Notes: generated by a model from the letters alone, not told the origin. DNA of 64,000 bases from an uncultured Bacteroidales bacterium (GCA_934692905.1 CAKUUM010000006.1:4268-68267), one strand, 5' to 3'; counted from the first letter of the stretch, positions 35,013-45,900 are shown. Program-made: numbers and translations.

Positions 35013-35015
35013 GGT

Positions 35016-36233
35016 TTATTTATCTCTCATTGCTTCTATAGGTCTGATTTTCATTGCTTTGCGGGCGGGTGTGGCACCTGCTATGGCACCAATGACGATG
35101 AGGATTGCCAGTGCCAGCAGCACGGCACCGATGTCCACGGTGGGGTTGATGATGAGTTGGTCGTCGCCTCCGTCTGCCCCTAAGATACTGCTTACCAACG
35201 ACATGATGCCCATACCGAGGAACATACCTATCGCCCCGAAGAGCGTGGTGATGGCAAGGGCTTCGCCAACAACCGATGCCATAATGGTGCGGGGCGGTGC
35301 GCCGAGTGCCTTGCGGATACCGAGTTCCTTGGTGCGCTCGCGAACAGACACCAGCATGATATTGCTCACGCCCACGGCTCCCGACATGAGTGTGCATAGT
35401 CCTAACAGCAAGATAAATAGGCGGATAGCGTCCATCACCTTGTTCTGTTCCTCGATGGCTTCCTCCTGGCTCCATACGCCCACCGCCTCGGGGTCGGACT
35501 CGTCGAACTGCATGAGCGGGGCGAGGGTGCGCTTGATGAGGGGCTCGATGTTGCGTGTGCCGCTGCGCATGGTGATGCACATTTTGTCGAAATGGTGGTC
35601 GGTGCTGAAGATGGTCTGGTGGGTGGAGAATGGGATATACACCGTGGCGCCGCGCCAACGGTCGCCGTTGAGACAGATGCCGATGACGCGGAAGTTGATG
35701 TTGCCGATACGCACGAACTGCCCGAGTATGCGGTCGGGCGTGGTGGCAAGCGACTCGACCGCGCGGGAGTCCAAAACGATGACCTTCTCGCGGTCGTCGA
35801 GGGTGTTGAGGAAGCGACCTAACTGTATGTCTTTCTTGAAGATACGGTAGTAGTCCTCCTCGACGCCCATGACGTTGATGGACGCTGACTGGTCGCCGAA
35901 GACCATGTTGAGGTTGCTCGAATAGGTGTTGACAATGCGCGAGAAACGCTCCACTTCTGGCAGGCTCTTCACGGCTTGCGCCTCACGCTCGGTGAAATAG
36001 AGACTGCGGTACTTGGGCAGACCTTTGTAAGGCACGGACGTCCACATCGTCCAGATATCCACGGAGTTATGGAGACTGGAGCCGTAGTTCGCCATGATGC
36101 CGTTCTCGAGCCCGTTGCTGATGCCGAGCAGCACCACGAGGATGAAGATACCCCATGCCACCGCGAAGCCCGTCATGGCGGTGCGGAACTTGTTGCGTCG
36201 AAGCGACTCCCATATTTCGCGAAGAAGGTCCAC
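35016..36233 (-). CDS. MacB/FtsX-like ABC transporter permease (first)
   Basis: The 405-residue paralogue of the next gene has the same one-plus-three TM layout, with VRERTKELGIRKALGAPPRTI and the C-terminal IRPIEAMRDK. The stop-start overlap with the ATPase gene (1 base at 36233) implies translational coupling. Two different permeases plus one ATPase are usual for Bacteroidota MacB-type systems, which export peptides, lipids or drugs. The substrate here is unknown. Confidence 0.92.
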   Translation of the reverse strand: MDLLREIWESLRRNKFRTAMTGFAVAWGIFILVVLLGISNGLENGIMANYGSSLHNSVDIWTMWTSVPYKGLPKYRSLYFTEREAQAVKSLPEVERFSRIVNTYSSNLNMVFGDQSASINVMGVEEDYYRIFKKDIQLGRFLNTLDDREKVIVLDSRAVESLATTPDRILGQFVRIGNINFRVIGICLNGDRWRGATVYIPFSTHQTIFSTDHHFDKMCITMRSGTRNIEPLIKRTLAPLMQFDESDPEAVGVWSQEEAIEEQNKVMDAIRLFILLLGLCTLMSGAVGVSNIMLVSVRERTKELGIRKALGAPPRTIMASVVGEALAITTLFGAIGMFLGMGIMSLVSSILGADGGDDQLIINPTVDIGAVLLALAILIVIGAIAGATPARKAMKIRPIEAMRDK

Positions 36234-36895
36234 TATTCTATCATGCCGTCCTTGATGTGGATAATGCGGTTGGTGGTGTCGGCGACGGACTGCTCGTGGG
36301 TGACGATGATGGTGGTGATGCCCTCGGCGTTGAGTTGGCGGAAGACATTCATCACCTCGACGGTGGTCTTGGAGTCGAGTGCGCCCGTCGGCTCGTCGGC
36401 AAGCAGCACTTTCGGCTGCGCCACGATGGCACGGGCGATGGCTACACGCTGACGCTGACCGCCCGACATCTCGTTGGGCAGGTGCGTTGCCCAGTCGGTC
36501 AGCCCCATGCGCTCCAACTGCTCCATCGCCAGGCGGTGACGCTCGCGGCGCGGCACGCCTTTGTAGTAGAGCGGCAACTCCACGTTCTCGACCGCCGTCT
36601 TGAAATTGAGCAGGTTGAAACTCTGGAACACAAAGCCAATCAACTCGTTACGCAAGCGTGCGCCCTGCGTCTCGGTGAGGTCCTTGATGAGCCGCCCCGC
36701 GAGGTAGTAGTTGCCCGAGTCGTAGTTGTCGAGGATACCTAATATATTAAGGAGTGTCGATTTGCCCGACCCCGACGCGCCCATGATGGACACGAACTCG
36801 CCGTCGGCAATGTCGAGGTTGATGCCCCGCAACACGTGCAACGCGTTGGGCGTGCCCGGGTTGTAGGTCTTGTGGATGTTCTCTAACCGAATCAT
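36233..36895 (-). CDS. ABC transporter ATP-binding protein (MacB/LolD type)
   Basis: The 220-residue ATPase shows Walker A GASGSGKST (about 39-47), a Q-loop in FVFQSFNLL, signature MSGGQRQRVAIARA, Walker B VLLADEPTGALD and a switch His in IIVTHEQ. It powers the permease pair encoded just downstream. No clear promoter was found in the 105 bases upstream, which hold a hairpin and a dispersed repeat. Confidence 0.95.
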   Translation of the reverse strand: MIRLENIHKTYNPGTPNALHVLRGINLDIADGEFVSIMGASGSGKSTLLNILGILDNYDSGNYYLAGRLIKDLTETQGARLRNELIGFVFQSFNLLNFKTAVENVELPLYYKGVPRRERHRLAMEQLERMGLTDWATHLPNEMSGGQRQRVAIARAIVAQPKVLLADEPTGALDSKTTVEVMNVFRQLNAEGITTIIVTHEQSVADTTNRIIHIKDGMIE

Positions 36896-36921
36896 GTGGG
36901 TTCACTATCTATTCAAATTCC

Positions 36922-36940
36922 CCCCGAGACAATCTCGGGG
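36922..36940. other. Strong hairpin between the coiled-coil gene and the ABC operon
   Basis: CCCCGAGA (36922-36929) and TCTCGGGG (36933-36940) form a perfect 8-bp stem with a 3-base loop. No T-run follows on either strand, so it may be an mRNA-processing or stability element rather than a simple terminator. Confidence 0.6.
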
Positions 36941-36952
36941 TAACTGTATGAG

Positions 36953-36999
36953 ATTAGTATGTGATTAGTATGTGATTCTGCCGACCTTGCCGTGAGGAT
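36953..36999 (-). repeat. Dispersed repeat, copy 2 (inverted copy of 4113-4159)
   Basis: 44 of 47 positions match the reverse complement of 4113-4159, including two GATTAGTATGT units. Confidence 0.9.
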
Positions 37000-37000
37000 G

Positions 37001-37876
37001 TTATTTCTTAATTTGGAAGGGGAAGGAGCCGATGAGGTCGCCATCAATGAAGAAGTCGGCATTATAGACTCCTATTTGGAGAATCTCTTCGACTGCCCAG
37101 TACATCGTGCCCGAGATGTCTTCGCCCGCATACTCGAACTCGCTGGAGACGGAATAGGCAATACGGCTGTTCTCGAAGGGGAACGTATCGTCGGGGCTCT
37201 TCTGCATGACCTCGCCATCGGGGCGTGTGATGCGCAAATAGATGGTTTTCATACCGGGTTGGGAAGTGACATTACGCCCGACAGTATAGTCGAATTGCAG
37301 TTTCTGTATCTGGCTGTAAATGGAGGTCTTGCGGTCGCGTTTGTTGAGGCATGTCATATGGAAGTCGGTGATTTCCAACATCGAAGCGCGACTGACGACT
37401 TCGGTCAGACGGGTGCGCTCTGCCTCCAACTGCTGTGCTTGGCGGGAGACTTCCTGGTATTGCTGCTTCACCTGCTGATTCTCGGTGACGAGTTGCTGGT
37501 TGAGGCGGTCGAGAGAGTCTATCTGATGCACATAGCCGACCATAATCTGGCGTACGGTGGCAAGTTCTTTCTTCAACTCGTTGATGCGGCGCGCGTTAGT
37601 GGCTTTGGTAATGCGCAGTTCTTCCAGCAAATCCTGTACGCGCTGTTGCTCTTGCGAGAGCAGTTCCACCAGCGAGTCATTGTGTATGTCAGGCGACTGG
37701 TAGCCGTCGAACTGAATGGCGAGTTCCTCGTATTCGTCCTCGAGTTGCTCTTTCTCAAACTGCATCTGCTCTACCATCTCGCCCATCTCCTGACGCTGGC
37801 GGAGGTTAAGGTACACTAATGCCGCAATACCCAAAACGAGTACCACGATAACAGGAATGATAACTGATTTCTTCAT
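37001..37876 (-). CDS. Membrane-anchored coiled-coil protein
   Basis: The 291-residue protein has one N-terminal TM (residues 4-24), a long coiled coil from about 27 to 165 (heptad-rich, many E/Q/L/R) and a beta-rich C-terminal domain (about 170-290). That domain contains KTIYLRITRPDGEVM and ADFFIDGDLIGSFPF, which resembles a lipocalin or Ig-like fold. I recognise no specific function; similar proteins in Bacteroidales are annotated as hypothetical. It is probably periplasmic-facing. It has its own promoter (37922-37952) and precedes the ABC genes by 105 bases. Confidence 0.7.
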   Translation of the reverse strand: MKKSVIIPVIVVLVLGIAALVYLNLRQRQEMGEMVEQMQFEKEQLEDEYEELAIQFDGYQSPDIHNDSLVELLSQEQQRVQDLLEELRITKATNARRINELKKELATVRQIMVGYVHQIDSLDRLNQQLVTENQQVKQQYQEVSRQAQQLEAERTRLTEVVSRASMLEITDFHMTCLNKRDRKTSIYSQIQKLQFDYTVGRNVTSQPGMKTIYLRITRPDGEVMQKSPDDTFPFENSRIAYSVSSEFEYAGEDISGTMYWAVEEILQIGVYNADFFIDGDLIGSFPFQIKK

Positions 37877-37921
37877 CTCTCCTCTCTATTGATTCAAAAA
37901 TTGGTGATACAAATAACTGCG

Positions 37922-37952
37922 CAAAGATACGTAAAAAAGTAGAAGTATGCAA
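37922..37952 (-). promoter_or_regulatory. Promoter of the coiled-coil protein gene
   Basis: Minus strand TTG (37952-37950), 20 bases, TATCTTTG (37929-37922), about 45 bases before the ATG. Confidence 0.75.
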
Positions 37953-37988
37953 CAACAGATTCTTTTTGTTGCTGCAACTCATCGCCCC

Positions 37989-38777
37989 TCATGCCTGCAG
38001 GCTTACAAGGTAGTACATCGCCGTGGTGTAAAAGTCTGACAGATAGGGTATTTGCAGTAAGCGGGGAATGACACGCGGACGAAGTCCGAACTTGATTTGG
38101 TAGTTGGGGTTGATGAGGTAGTGGGTATGTTGCAACACTCGGAAATGCTCATCTTTCAATATCCGCTCAAAATGATGTATGCTCATGCCCGTGGTCTTGA
38201 CGTCCATCAGTCCGTCAATAGTGCCTTGGGGTTCATGCCCCAAACGGAGAAGGCCTTTGTATAGAGGTCGTGGCAACAGGTGCATCCATGGCAAGTGGGA
38301 CAATACTCGGTTGCGGCACACCTGCTGGTGACCGCCAAATGGATTGCACCAGACAGGAAAACCAAAAAACACAATGGTGCGGGCATTCATAAACCGCTTC
38401 ATATTGTGCATAAACTGCTCCTGATGAGGGATATGCTCAATCACATCGCGCAGCACAATGAGGTCAAACTCCCCAAGGTCCTCGGGGCGCACCTTATATA
38501 TATCGTTGCATATAAGGTGCATACGGTCGGCATGAGGGTGGTCGGCAAAGCGTGTCTTGCCTACATCAATTTTAGGTTGGTCAATGTCAATGCCCACACA
38601 CTCGCAACCCATATCCAGGAACGGGAGCAGGTTCCCGGCCTCGCCGCAGCCTATTTCCAATACGCGCATATCAGCCGTCACAGGGCGTTGCTGCTCAATA
38701 TAGGGAATCACATAGCGGCGCATACACTCCGCCTGTTCGTTGAAATATCGGTTGTGGTCTTTGTGACGCTGTTGCAT
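37989..38777 (-). CDS. Class I SAM-dependent methyltransferase
   Basis: The 262-residue protein has SAM motif I VLEIGCGEAGNLLPFLDMG (about 40-58), the acidic GIDIDQPKI after strand 2, and DLIVLRDVIEHIPHQEQF (motif IV region). It resembles methyltransferases that modify surface sugars or lipids. It is last in the operon, 4 bases after yfhO. Confidence 0.85.
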   Translation of the reverse strand: MQQRHKDHNRYFNEQAECMRRYVIPYIEQQRPVTADMRVLEIGCGEAGNLLPFLDMGCECVGIDIDQPKIDVGKTRFADHPHADRMHLICNDIYKVRPEDLGEFDLIVLRDVIEHIPHQEQFMHNMKRFMNARTIVFFGFPVWCNPFGGHQQVCRNRVLSHLPWMHLLPRPLYKGLLRLGHEPQGTIDGLMDVKTTGMSIHHFERILKDEHFRVLQHTHYLINPNYQIKFGLRPRVIPRLLQIPYLSDFYTTAMYYLVSLQA

Positions 38778-38781
38778 ATAC

Positions 38782-41373
38782 TTACTGGTTGATAGTCTGA
38801 TGTTTACGTTTGCGAACCTCTAATACCGTTACCCCGCATAGCGTAAGCAACAGTACGCCAAAGCATATGAGTGACAGGACATTGCCCTTGTGCACACTCT
38901 CGGGGTTGAAAATCATGGCAAGATTGTGTGTACCTGCGGGGATAACGGTTGCACGGAGCATATAGTTCACCCGTGCCAGGGGCAGTTCTGTGTCAAGTTT
39001 GCCGTTCTTGTCCAGGAGATAGAGTTTCCAGCCATGCGGGTAGTAAATCTCAGAGAACACGGCAATCCTGTTTTGCTCGTTCTGTGAGGTGTAGTCCAAG
39101 CGGTTGGGGGCGTAGTGAGTGAGGGCAATCTTGTCTTCGTCATACGCCATAAGGGGTGCAATGTCAGGTATATCCACATTGAGACGGTCGGCAAACGACT
39201 TGTCCACCACTGCCGTGTTACGGAGATTGATTTTAGCGAGTGCGCCAATCTCATCATTGGCATTATCCACTACCTGCAAGTCATTGACAAACCAGCAGTT
39301 ACCCATCGCATACGGATTCTCTACGGGCATCTGCTGCCCGTTCTGGAGAGGCACGATGGCATACTTCATGTTCAGCATATTGAGGACAGGGAAGATGCTG
39401 TCGGCATTGCAGGGCTGTTGGAAGCCATAGGTCTGTGAGATAGTCTGCATGAGGGGGTTCATCTCGGGGGCGATATGCATATCTATGAGGTCTTGATAAC
39501 GCCTTAATTTGGCTGCCGAGTAACCCCCGATAGACTTGAGATAATAGGAAGTGCGTGCCTCGTTGAATGTGTTGGTAGTGAGGTTGAGGACACGGAAATG
39601 GCTGTCATCTTTGAGCAGTTCTTCCTCGTAAGGCAACATCTTGAATGCCTTGTCGCGGTCCTTGGGTGAGACAAAGATACTGTCGTTGCAGAAGCGTTTG
39701 TCCACTGTCCACATATCAGCCACTATGAGCACCGTGAGGGCAAGACCACAATATATATTGAGGTTGCGCATATTCTCCTTATGATAACGCGCATAGGCAT
39801 AGGCAAATACTACGCCCGTGCCGAGCAGAACAAAGAGCAGCGAACGCCATGCATCATTCTTGATGAGGGCTGCACGTTGGTCGAGGATGGCATCGTATAT
39901 CTGTTGCCCCACTTGCGATTTCCATTGGGCATCGTAGGACGAAGTGACATCTATACTGCCACTTGCCAGTGCCGCAATGAGGCAGACAAGTCCTGTAATA
40001 CCTCCTGCAATGAAGATGCTGTTGCTGAGACGTTTCCACGAAAGGGCGCCATCGGCAATAGTCTTGAGAGCCAGAAAACCGAGCAAAGGCATCGTGATTT
40101 CAGCCACAATCAAGATGCTTTCTACTGCACGGAACTTGTTATAAACAGGAAAGTACTTGAAAAACAATTCGGTAAGCGGCATGAAGTTATGCCCCCATGC
40201 CAGGAACACAGAGAACAGTGTCGCCACAAGCAATGCCCATTTGTAGGGGCCGCCCACAATCAGCAAACCCAGCAAGAACAGGAAGCATACAATCGCACCC
40301 ATATACACGGGACCGCTGGTGAATGCCTTCTCACCCCAATAGGTGGGCGCGGATTGGCAGAACTGCTTGGCTTGGCGGGCAGGAACACCCATCTTCTTGA
40401 GGTCTTGCTCCAATTGGGAGTCTGCCCCGAGGTTGTAGCCGCTGGCGCCACCCATATAATTAGGTATAAGGAAAGTCATGGTCTCATTGATGCCATAACT
40501 CCAGGCAGTGGCATAATCAAGGTCCAGACCTTTGGTTTTATTGGCTGAGTCAGAGTCTTTTACGAGGTCGGAATGTCCTCCGCGCATAGTCTCGGCGGCA
40601 TACTCCTGGTTCACAAACACATTGGCGCTACCCATACCCATGCCTACGGCAAAGGATGCAAAAAAGACGGCTGTGGCTATACCGAAATGCCTCCACTCTT
40701 TGGATTTTGCAGCAATAGCCACTTCCGCAAAGAAGAAGATGCCTATCATCATACATATATAATAGGACATCTGCGGATGAAGGAAGAATCCGATATATGT
40801 GAAGAACATCACCAATAGTGCCCCCCACCCGTACTGCTTGCGGTAGGTGAGGATAAAACCGATAACCACCAGCGTCATCCATGTGATGGAGTAGCATTTG
40901 CCATGGTGCGAGGCGGCAATAATGACAAAGAAGTAACTCGACAACGCTATGGCAAAGGCGCCTGCAAGGCTAATCCACTTGTCGATTTTGAAAGTCCTGA
41001 GCAAGAGGAAAAAAGCACAGAGGTAGAACAGGAATATAAAGAACGCCGTATGATGCCCCCATGCCCCGAGTCCGAAGAACCATTTGAAAGGACGGAGAAT
41101 TTTATCCACCGTGAAGCCGCCGTTTCCCCCAATCTGATAGTTGGGCATACCCGAGAACATGGAGCCGGTCCAGAAAGAGTAATCACCCGTAGTTTTATGG
41201 TATTCCATACTCTCATGCACCGCAGCCGTACCCCCTATACCGTCACCCGAGAAGATGACTTTTCCCTGCAACGATGGCCAAAAATACATCGCTGCGGCAA
41301 TAATAAAAAAGAGCAAAATGAGTAGGTTGGGTAGCAGTTGCTTCCACGTGGTACGTAGGTTGGGAGTTTGCAT
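38782..41373 (-). CDS. YfhO-family membrane glycosyltransferase-like protein
   Basis: The 863-residue protein has an N-terminal TM, a first periplasmic loop with GDGIGGTAAVHESMEYHKTTGDYSFWTGSMFSGMPNYQ (YfhO family loop), about a dozen further TMs up to residue 545, and a large soluble C-terminal domain before a final TM near 835-855. YfhO relatives are GT-C-fold enzymes that glycosylate cell-surface polymers such as lipoteichoic acids; the acceptor in this Gram-negative is unknown. Confidence 0.85.
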   Translation of the reverse strand: MQTPNLRTTWKQLLPNLLILLFFIIAAAMYFWPSLQGKVIFSGDGIGGTAAVHESMEYHKTTGDYSFWTGSMFSGMPNYQIGGNGGFTVDKILRPFKWFFGLGAWGHHTAFFIFLFYLCAFFLLLRTFKIDKWISLAGAFAIALSSYFFVIIAASHHGKCYSITWMTLVVIGFILTYRKQYGWGALLVMFFTYIGFFLHPQMSYYICMMIGIFFFAEVAIAAKSKEWRHFGIATAVFFASFAVGMGMGSANVFVNQEYAAETMRGGHSDLVKDSDSANKTKGLDLDYATAWSYGINETMTFLIPNYMGGASGYNLGADSQLEQDLKKMGVPARQAKQFCQSAPTYWGEKAFTSGPVYMGAIVCFLFLLGLLIVGGPYKWALLVATLFSVFLAWGHNFMPLTELFFKYFPVYNKFRAVESILIVAEITMPLLGFLALKTIADGALSWKRLSNSIFIAGGITGLVCLIAALASGSIDVTSSYDAQWKSQVGQQIYDAILDQRAALIKNDAWRSLLFVLLGTGVVFAYAYARYHKENMRNLNIYCGLALTVLIVADMWTVDKRFCNDSIFVSPKDRDKAFKMLPYEEELLKDDSHFRVLNLTTNTFNEARTSYYLKSIGGYSAAKLRRYQDLIDMHIAPEMNPLMQTISQTYGFQQPCNADSIFPVLNMLNMKYAIVPLQNGQQMPVENPYAMGNCWFVNDLQVVDNANDEIGALAKINLRNTAVVDKSFADRLNVDIPDIAPLMAYDEDKIALTHYAPNRLDYTSQNEQNRIAVFSEIYYPHGWKLYLLDKNGKLDTELPLARVNYMLRATVIPAGTHNLAMIFNPESVHKGNVLSLICFGVLLLTLCGVTVLEVRKRKHQTINQ

Positions 41374-41404
41374 ATTTCGAGATGGTTGTTTATGTTGTCA
41401 GTTT

Positions 41405-41734
41405 CTAAATCATGGTGCGTATTTCAATGAGTTCCTGTCGGACACGTGTCAGGATTTCAGTGGCACGTTGCTTGACATCGGTCTGCCGCGACCCCCGTTG
41501 CAATTCCCTTCGGATGGCCTCAATACGGGTAATATGGAGTTCATCACGCAGGTAACGGATTTGCTTGACGGTGTCAATATCCGCTTGGGTGTAGTAGCGG
41601 TTGCCATGCCCGTCTTTGCGGGGAGACAGTTCGGCAAACTTACTCTCCCAATAGCGCAACGTGGAGGCGGGAAGTCCCGTCTCCTGTTGCACTTCAGAGA
41701 GTGAATAATATACTTTGGTCGGTTCCAAAGACAA
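41405..41734 (-). CDS. MerR-family transcriptional regulator (short)
   Basis: The 109-residue protein is mainly the MerR DNA-binding winged helix: YYSLSEVQQETGLPASTLRYWESKF (9-33), GHGNRYYTQADIDTVKQIRYL (41-61). No cysteine effector site or long dimerisation helix follows, matching the short MerR regulators found beside membrane genes in Bacteroidota. It may regulate its own operon (DUF2723-cobW-merR-yfhO-methyltransferase). Confidence 0.88.
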   Translation of the reverse strand: MSLEPTKVYYSLSEVQQETGLPASTLRYWESKFAELSPRKDGHGNRYYTQADIDTVKQIRYLRDELHITRIEAIRRELQRGSRQTDVKQRATEILTRVRQELIEIRTMI

Positions 41735-41763
41735 TACCGTTTACTGGAACTACAATCCGACCA

Positions 41764-42966
41764 TCAGGCAAGACATTCGTCCAACTGCTTGGTTATCTCG
41801 TCTTTGTCCATGTGCTGGCCGATAAAGACAAGTTTCTGCATACGGTCGCCATAGCGTTCGTCCCAGTCGCGGCGAAGGGTGGGATCCTGTGCCATCATCT
41901 GCATGAGTTCCTCCTTGGGCATCGTGGCATAGAAAGCACCTGCCTGCTTGAGGTTGAACTGCTTGCCTGACTGTTCGAATACATAACACATGTCATACTC
42001 GTCGTCGAAATAGCACATACCCTTGCAACGTATCACGCCTTTGGGCCAATGGCGTGCCACAAACTCGTCGAAACGATTGAGACAGAACGGCTGACGGCGG
42101 TAGTAAACAAAGGTGGAGATACCGTATTCAAGTGCTTCGCCCTCCTCTTCGTTGTGGAAATGCTCGTGGTCATGGTCGTGATGATGATGGTGATGCTCAT
42201 CGTGGTCGTCATCATCATCGTCCTCCACTGCACCCTCTACCCCTGCAATCCATGCGGCAGAGCCTGCCACTTCGTCGAAGGAAAAGAGTTGTGTATCAAG
42301 AAGTTTGGAGAAAGGCACGTCGCAATAGTCGCAATCAATTATCTCGGCTTTGGGTTGTATGGCGCGAATGACGGCACGGATGTGGTTGAGTTCGTCCTTG
42401 GTCACCTCACTGGCTTTGTTGAGCAATATCAGGTTACAGAACTCTATCTGCTGAATGACCAATGAGGCAAGGTCATCCTCGCCGATGTTGGTTGCCTGCA
42501 GGTCCTTACCCGAAGCGAACTCGTCGCGCATACGGAGAGCATCCACGACGGTGATGATGCTGTCGAGGACAGGGACGGGGGCCGAAGACTTCGCCACAAT
42601 CTGCGGATAGGAACAGAGCGTCTGGGCGATAGGTGCGGGTTCGCATATACCCGACGCCTCGATGACGATGTAGTCGTAGGCGCGTTGGGCGCAGAGGTCG
42701 TGCAGTTGCTGCACGAGATTCATCTTGAGCGTACAACAGATGCAACCGTTTTGCAAAGCAACGAGGTTGTCGTCCTGTGCGGATACCACTCCGCCTTTCT
42801 GAATTAGGTCGGCGTCGATATTCACTTCGCCTATGTCGTTGACAATCACTGCAAAGCGTATCCCCTTCCGATTGGAGAGGATACGGTTGAGCAATGTGGT
42901 CTTGCCGCTACCCAGATAACCCGTGAGTAGCAGGACGGGGATTTTATCTACTTGCATATTGAGCAT
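41764..42966 (-). CDS. CobW/COG0523-family GTPase with His-rich loop
   Basis: The 400-residue metal-related GTPase has Walker A GYLGSGKTTLLN (16-27), the metal motif GCICC (about 74-78), and LLNKASEV (NKxD-like). An acidic then histidine-rich stretch follows (DDDDDDH...HHHHHHDHDHEHFH, about 247-270). CobW_C follows at 285-390. These proteins act as zinc or cobalt chaperones. The His-rich loop favours metal storage or sensing. The start lies 22 bases inside the end of the DUF2723 gene, so the two are coupled. Confidence 0.92.
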   Translation of the reverse strand: MLNMQVDKIPVLLLTGYLGSGKTTLLNRILSNRKGIRFAVIVNDIGEVNIDADLIQKGGVVSAQDDNLVALQNGCICCTLKMNLVQQLHDLCAQRAYDYIVIEASGICEPAPIAQTLCSYPQIVAKSSAPVPVLDSIITVVDALRMRDEFASGKDLQATNIGEDDLASLVIQQIEFCNLILLNKASEVTKDELNHIRAVIRAIQPKAEIIDCDYCDVPFSKLLDTQLFSFDEVAGSAAWIAGVEGAVEDDDDDDHDEHHHHHHDHDHEHFHNEEEGEALEYGISTFVYYRRQPFCLNRFDEFVARHWPKGVIRCKGMCYFDDEYDMCYVFEQSGKQFNLKQAGAFYATMPKEELMQMMAQDPTLRRDWDERYGDRMQKLVFIGQHMDKDEITKQLDECLA

Positions 42967-45900
42967 AAATAGGATAGTATTTATCCACTATATCGTTTTG
43001 CTTGTAGCGGTTGGCGGTCTGCAGCACCATGCCCAAGACGGCAGCCTTGTGGTTGATGGCACTGACCGAAGCGCGGCGTGCCTTGCTGAGCGAAGCCCCA
43101 TATACAAGGTACTCGCAGCAGTCGTTGGCAATGCGGTCCACCATATAATTAGCCTTGGCGGTATCGCCGAGGGCATAGTAGATGTTCGCCATGCTTGCCG
43201 AAGCGTAGTTGTATGGTATGTTGCACTCGGGCAGCACCTCTTCGGCATAGTCGAGTACCTCGCGCGCCTTGTCGTGCTTGCCCTCGTAGTAGAGTGCCTC
43301 CGCCAGTTGGGTGAACATCATACGGTGGGTGACACACATACGCATCAGGTTCTCATCGACATAGATGCCCGGGTAGTTCATGTTGCCGTAGGCGAACTTG
43401 TGCATCATGTTGTCGTACATCACCTCGGTATTGACGCGGGGTTGCCCGTCGGCACTGCGCTCGGGCGTGATGCGGTATGCCATACCCGTGAGTTCCATAT
43501 ACGGCTCGAGACCGAGGTAGTAGTCATTGCCCACGGTAGCGGCAAAGTACATGGGACGCTGCCATTGGTTGGTGGAGAGCATCTCCATAATCATCATTTC
43601 GGAACGGGTAAAGCGCGTTGCCTTCTTGAAGTTGATATGCTCGCCGTCGGGTGCGGTAACGTAGAGTTGGTCGGTAGGTATGTAGTTGTCACCGTTGCGC
43701 TTGGTGCGCGGGTCGTCGGAACGCAGGAACTGGAATGCCTTGCTGACCTCGAGCGGTGCCTTGACCTTGTTCTCCACCCAGACAACCTCGTTCTGACCGG
43801 GCATGTAGTCCTTGTACTCCCATGAGATAGGCAGTGCAGGCGACTCGTAGTAGGGGCGCTTCATCTGCCCGATGTACCAGTCGGTCTGCAGGTAGGAGAG
43901 GTTGCATACACGTATGTCGGTGCCTACGCCCTCCACCTCCTGGTTGTACCAGAGCGGGAAGGTGTCGTTGTCGCCATTGGAGAAGATGATTGCCTCTTTC
44001 TCGCAGGATTTCAGGTAGTTGGCACCGAAGTCGCGGCATGAGTAGCGGTGCGAGCGGTCGTGGTCGTCCCAGTTCTGCGAAGCCATCTGCGCAGGGACAA
44101 GCAGGCATACCAAAGTGGTGAGGGTTGCCACAGCCGCTTGTGCCTTTTCGTTCTTCACGGCGCGGTTGATGAGTTCGGCTATTGCCATGACACTCATTCC
44201 AATCCATATACAGAACGCATAGAAACTGCCCGCATACGCATAGTCACGCTCACGCGGCTGATAAGGCGTCTGGTTCAGGTACACCACGATTGCCAGACCC
44301 GTGAGGAAGAACAGCAGGAACGTGATAGTGAACGAGCGCAAGCCCTCTTTCTTCTTGCCGTCTTCGCTGCGTTTGCCTGTTTGCCAGAGGAGACCGATGA
44401 TGCCCAACAGGAGCGGCAGCATATAGTAAACATTGTGCCCCTTGTTCTCTTTCAACTCGGTAGGCAACTTCGACTGGTCGCCCAGCATAGCATTGTCAAT
44501 AAACGGAATACCCGTTATCCAGTTGCCTTTGGATACATCCCCGTAGGACTGCAAATCGTTCTGACGGCCCGAGAAGTTCCACATGAAGTAACGCCAGTAC
44601 ATAAAGTTGACCTGATAGCGGAAGAAGTAGCGCATGTTCTCCGTGAACGTGGGGCAGTAGTCGGTCTTCTGCTGTCCGCAGTAGTCGTAGCGCACGCGCT
44701 TTCCCTTGATGTCCGCCCAGTCTTTGTAGCCCTGAATGTGGCTGGCTTGCGGCGAATACATACGCGGGAAGAGCATCTTGAACTCGTCCATGAACTCATA
44801 CGAGGTCTTGTATCCCGTAATGGCATAGCGGTCTTTCTCGCCATCCACCTTGGGTGCGGGTGCGTATTGCGCATGTCCCTGCTTCTCGATGGGCGTGCAG
44901 ATGTTGCCCTTCACCTCCAACTTGACGGGGGCATTGTAGGTCTGCCCGTAGAACAACGGCGTGTCGCCGTACTGCTCGCGGTTGAGGTAGTATTTGAGGG
45001 CGAAGACATTGTCGGGGGAGTTCTGGTCCATAGGTGTGTCGGCACTGGAGCGGATGACGATAGCCGCGTAACTGCTGTAGCCGATAACCACCATCAGCAC
45101 CATAATCGCTGCGGTATTCAGCCAGCGGGCGGAGATAACGTTGCGTTTCCAGAACAGCACCACCAGCAGGGCGGCAATCACCACGATGCCGATAACGACG
45201 CTCTCCTTGAGGAAAGGCACGCCTGCCAGAGTGAGTGCCAGCACAAACGAGATAATGGTGCGCGCGTTGAGGGCTTCGTTCTTGTCCAAAACGCGGTAGG
45301 TCTCCCATATCGCCCACGCCAGCGATGCCAGCATCAGCACAAGGTAGATTGCCAAACCTGTGTTGAACGGACAGCCTAACACGTTGGTAAACAGCAACTC
45401 AAACCAACCCGCAATGGTCGGGATACCCGGAATGATGCCGTACAGGATAGCCGCCAAGATTACCACCGACGACAGGAATGCCACTATCACGCCTTTCCAC
45501 GAGAAGTCGTAACGGCGGAAGTAGTACACCAGCACGATGGAGGGAATGGTCAGCAGGTTCAGCAGGTGGACGCCGATACTCAAGCCCATCAGATAGGCGA
45601 TAAGTATCAGCCAACGGTCGGAACCCTCCTCGTCGGCGTGCTCGTCCCATTTCAGTATCAGCCAGAACACCACTGCCGTAAACAGCGACGACGAGGCATA
45701 GACCTCACCCTCTATCGCCGAAAACCAGAAAGTATCGCTAAACGTGTATGCCAACGCACCCACAGCCCCTGCGCCCAACAGCGCGATGCCTTTTGCCACG
45801 GAATCGGGTTGCACCAATTTGCGTCCCAGCATCGTAATCGTCCAGAACAGGAACAGTATCGTAAACGCCGATGCCAATGCCGACATCGCATTCACGCACA

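Noticed and set aside
44048..45379. Plus-strand ORF opposite the DUF2723 gene
   Set aside because: Composition is shadow-like (runs of H, Q, R, V) and it lies wholly within a gene with clear family motifs.
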